A DNA stretch of 64,000 nt, taken from the NCBI GenBank assembly GCA_949152475.1, contig OX424555.1:73919499-73983498 (forward strand), given 5' to 3'. Below the pieces are notes generated by a model that was not told where the DNA came from, ran no database searches, and saw nothing but the letters and a program-made list of their open reading frames with translations. Position 1 is the first letter of the stretch. Each line of letters starts with the position of its first letter. Position numbers and translations under genes: made by a program. Shown piece after piece: positions 61,701 to 64,000 of this stretch. This stretch comes from Terebella lapidaria (taxonomy: Eukaryota > Annelida > Polychaeta > Terebellida > Terebellidae).

Positions 61701-64000
61701 AGCATCAGAATGTCATCAAGTTATCAGATATGATAATATATTGTATAATAGGGCCTGCAAGTCTCGTTTCATATATATCATAAAATGACGTATTTAGGTA
61801 CGTAGTGGTGACAAACAATGCCACGTGGTCATTTTTGCTGATTTTGCTTGACTTTAGAAGCACCATACAAAAAAATTATTAAGACTATTGTTACAATTCA
61901 TTTTTTTCTCAATTACACATTTTGGGCAACATGACATAGTGGCGACTCCTTGCTTCTACTTAAGAGTTAATGTGCCTGCAAAATAGCGGATTACTTATTC
62001 ATCGGTAGGCTTCAGATCATTGTGTTGCTTTTGGAATAAAGCTTCCACCGTGAACCACAGGGTATTAGCCTTGGTGTCATAATAAATCATAGTAAATCAA
62101 GAATACTTTCCCTAAAGGAATGTTTGGAGGGTGATGGTAAAGACCTCGTATAGGCACTCACATGGGGCAAGTTACGAGAAAACCAAAATAATGTCATGCT
62201 AATAGTATTAGTTATTCCACATGTTTGATGAGAACCCAGAGCACTTTTATGAGATAAATGCAAAAATCATGATATATTTGGTGCGCAGAATCGATACTAA
62301 ACGATGGCGAAATGGTTGGTGGCATGGGATTACCATGATGGGCCAATCCGAATGAGATCTGCGCAAACTTGAGTACCTCAATCATGCGTAGTTGTTCTCA
62401 TCTGAGGTCTTTTAGAGTTCTGGCTCCAAAAAAAATGTCCTTTTGTCTGAAATTCCTTTGTGTCAGCATATCAGTAACTTGCTACACTCTTTTTGTCATG
62501 TGTCCACAGAAGAAATATGAAAAATGTGAAATTGGTCATGTTTGAGATAAAATTGAAGCAACAGCACTGCGACACAATACCATGTGCAGTTAACCTGCAT
62601 TCAACGGCTACACTTTTGCACAGTCACGTTCTGGCTGCCAGCTTGTCAAATTGTATTTGTGCCTATCCAGTACAGGGATGACGATTATAGGAGTATATCC
62701 CCAAAGGGGATACATCAGATGAAAAAGTTGTCAGAGCTGGTATGAATCAGTGGGTGGTAATTACGCTAAATCGACAATGAGAGCTTGTAGACACCAGTAA
62801 AACTAACGTAGGTGTGCTGATTCCAGGATATGTGTGACGCATCATCTATAATACGGCATGAATAGAAATATTCTTGATATATTGAGAGGTTTACAGTAAC
62901 AATACATTATATTGTGTACACATTTGTCCATTTGTGGATGGCTTAAGATAATATTTATATCAGCATTCATTAGAAAAAGGTTTATTAAAATTACACAAGT
63001 ATTCAACTGAATTTCAAATGGAATACGTCAATTTGCTTACTTGTTAGAAAAGAGTTGATTATAAATTTATTCTAGAGCACTTTCTAGAATGAATAATGAA
63101 CAATTTTCAGACCATTTTTCAGTATTGCTTCGCCTAATTTTATGAACAAAAAAAATTGTGGCATGCCATAGTATCGAATGCTCAGATAGGACAGTATGTG
63201 ACAAACGTACTCAGATAGGTATAATACAAGTACAAGTATTTTACTGTTAATATAATGCTCTGTTACCATGGATTCTATGGATCAAATTAGTCAATCCTGA
63301 TCATGCGAATGCTGTTCAGTCTCGTTCGTCCAATACATATGTACAGCAATATGAACCAACAAGCACGGGAACCTCAAACATAATGTAATGTATCTAGATG
63401 ATGAAAGAAGGAATCCATGATTACCAATATTCAAACATCAAAAGAACGTTATAGCATCAGAATGTCATCAAGTTATCAGATATGATAATATATTGTATAA
63501 TAGGGCCTGCAAGTCTCGTTTCATATATATCATAAAATGACGTATTTAGGTACGTAGTGGTGACAAACAATGCCACGTGGTCATTTTTGCTGATTTTGCT
63601 TGACTTTAGAAGCACCATACAAAAAAATTATTAAGACTATTGTTACAATTCATTTTTTTCTCAATTACACATTTTGGGCAACATGACATAGTGGCGACTC
63701 CTTGCTTCTACTTAAGAGTTAATGTGCCTGCAAAATAGCGGATTACTTATTCATCGGTAGGCTTCAGATCATTGTGTTGCTTTTGGAATAAAGCTTCCAC
63801 CGTGAACCACAGGGTATTAGCCTTGGTGTCATAATAAATCATAGTAAATCAAGAATACTTTCCCTAAAGGAATGTTTGGAGGGTGATGGTAAAGACCTCG
63901 TATAGGCACTCACATGGGGCAAGTTACGAGAAAACCAAAATAATGTCATGCTAATAGTATTAGTTATTCCACATGTTTGATGAGAACCCAGAGCACTTTT

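Larger units (their letters stand above)
49602..64000. repeat. 1752-bp tandem satellite array, interrupted by an LTR element
   Basis: The landmark ACATTTTGGGCAACATGAC starts at 49602, 51281, 60165, 61917 and 63669. Unit 1 is 1679 bp because one ~73-bp internal stretch is absent at about 49770. Unit 2 is 1753 bp once the 7.13-kb LTR insertion is removed. Units 3 and 4 are 1752 bp each, and unit 5 runs off the window. Units appear over 99% alike. Each contains the family core (CTGGCTGCCAGCTTGTCAAA) and the TATCCCC-AAA-GGGGATA hairpin. The 62- and 61-codon frames repeated in every unit are by-products. A diverged precursor lies at 43.7-45.3 kb. Confidence 0.93.

Noticed and set aside
50105-63269. 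Identical 62-codon plus and 61-codon minus frames in every satellite unit
   Set aside because: Identity is due to near-identical 1752-bp units; the frames are short, have no recognisable domain, and are broken in the diverged precursor at 44-45 kb.

Overview
The window is nuclear DNA from an animal, most likely a marine invertebrate. The evidence is one spliced gene with GT-AG introns, a TATA box and an AATAAA signal; inverted-repeat elements flanked by TA dinucleotides; and a Ty3/gypsy retroelement with a PNMA-like gag. The species cannot be named from sequence alone. Base composition is AT-rich except for the host promoter and parts of the retroelement.

Layout. 1-4.6 kb is mostly featureless, with one 569-bp inverted-repeat element (2056-2624) and two short coding-like scraps near the left edge. 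4.6-5.58 kb is a CpG-richer promoter zone with a TATA box at 5454. 5592-11056 holds the only convincing host gene: seven coding exons for a 352-aa secreted protein orthologous to human C16orf89 (DUF4735 family). Its poly(A) signal is at 11390.

11.7-64 kb is almost entirely a mosaic of diverged copies of one large non-coding repeat family. It includes a tandem segmental duplication (13053-18790 and 20041-26338), a second duplicated pair of about 3.4-kb units (25.4-31.6 kb), a third pair (31.25-35.15 and 41.95-47.15 kb), an inverted module (38.6-40.14 kb), and a near-identical 1752-bp tandem satellite that runs off the right edge (49.6-64 kb). Short conserved blocks recur about a dozen times in this mosaic, including an ATGCAAAT block and a TATCCCC/GGGGATA hairpin. 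One 130-codon open frame of unknown identity (18958-19347) sits in a unique insert between the first two duplicated copies.

Inserted in the mosaic are three unusual inverted-repeat elements whose interiors are tandem arrays: 35395-36225 (about 155-bp repeats), 38780-39340 (palindromes built on ACGCGT and AACGTT) and 47697-48698 (a 21-bp palindromic CATACGTATG minisatellite in two arms). A whole-looking, very young Ty3/gypsy LTR element (51645-58771, minus strand) interrupts one satellite unit, with a 4-bp target duplication. The best candidates for something undescribed are the two inverted-repeat elements filled with 20-21-bp CpG-centred palindromes, and the orphan frame at 18.9 kb.
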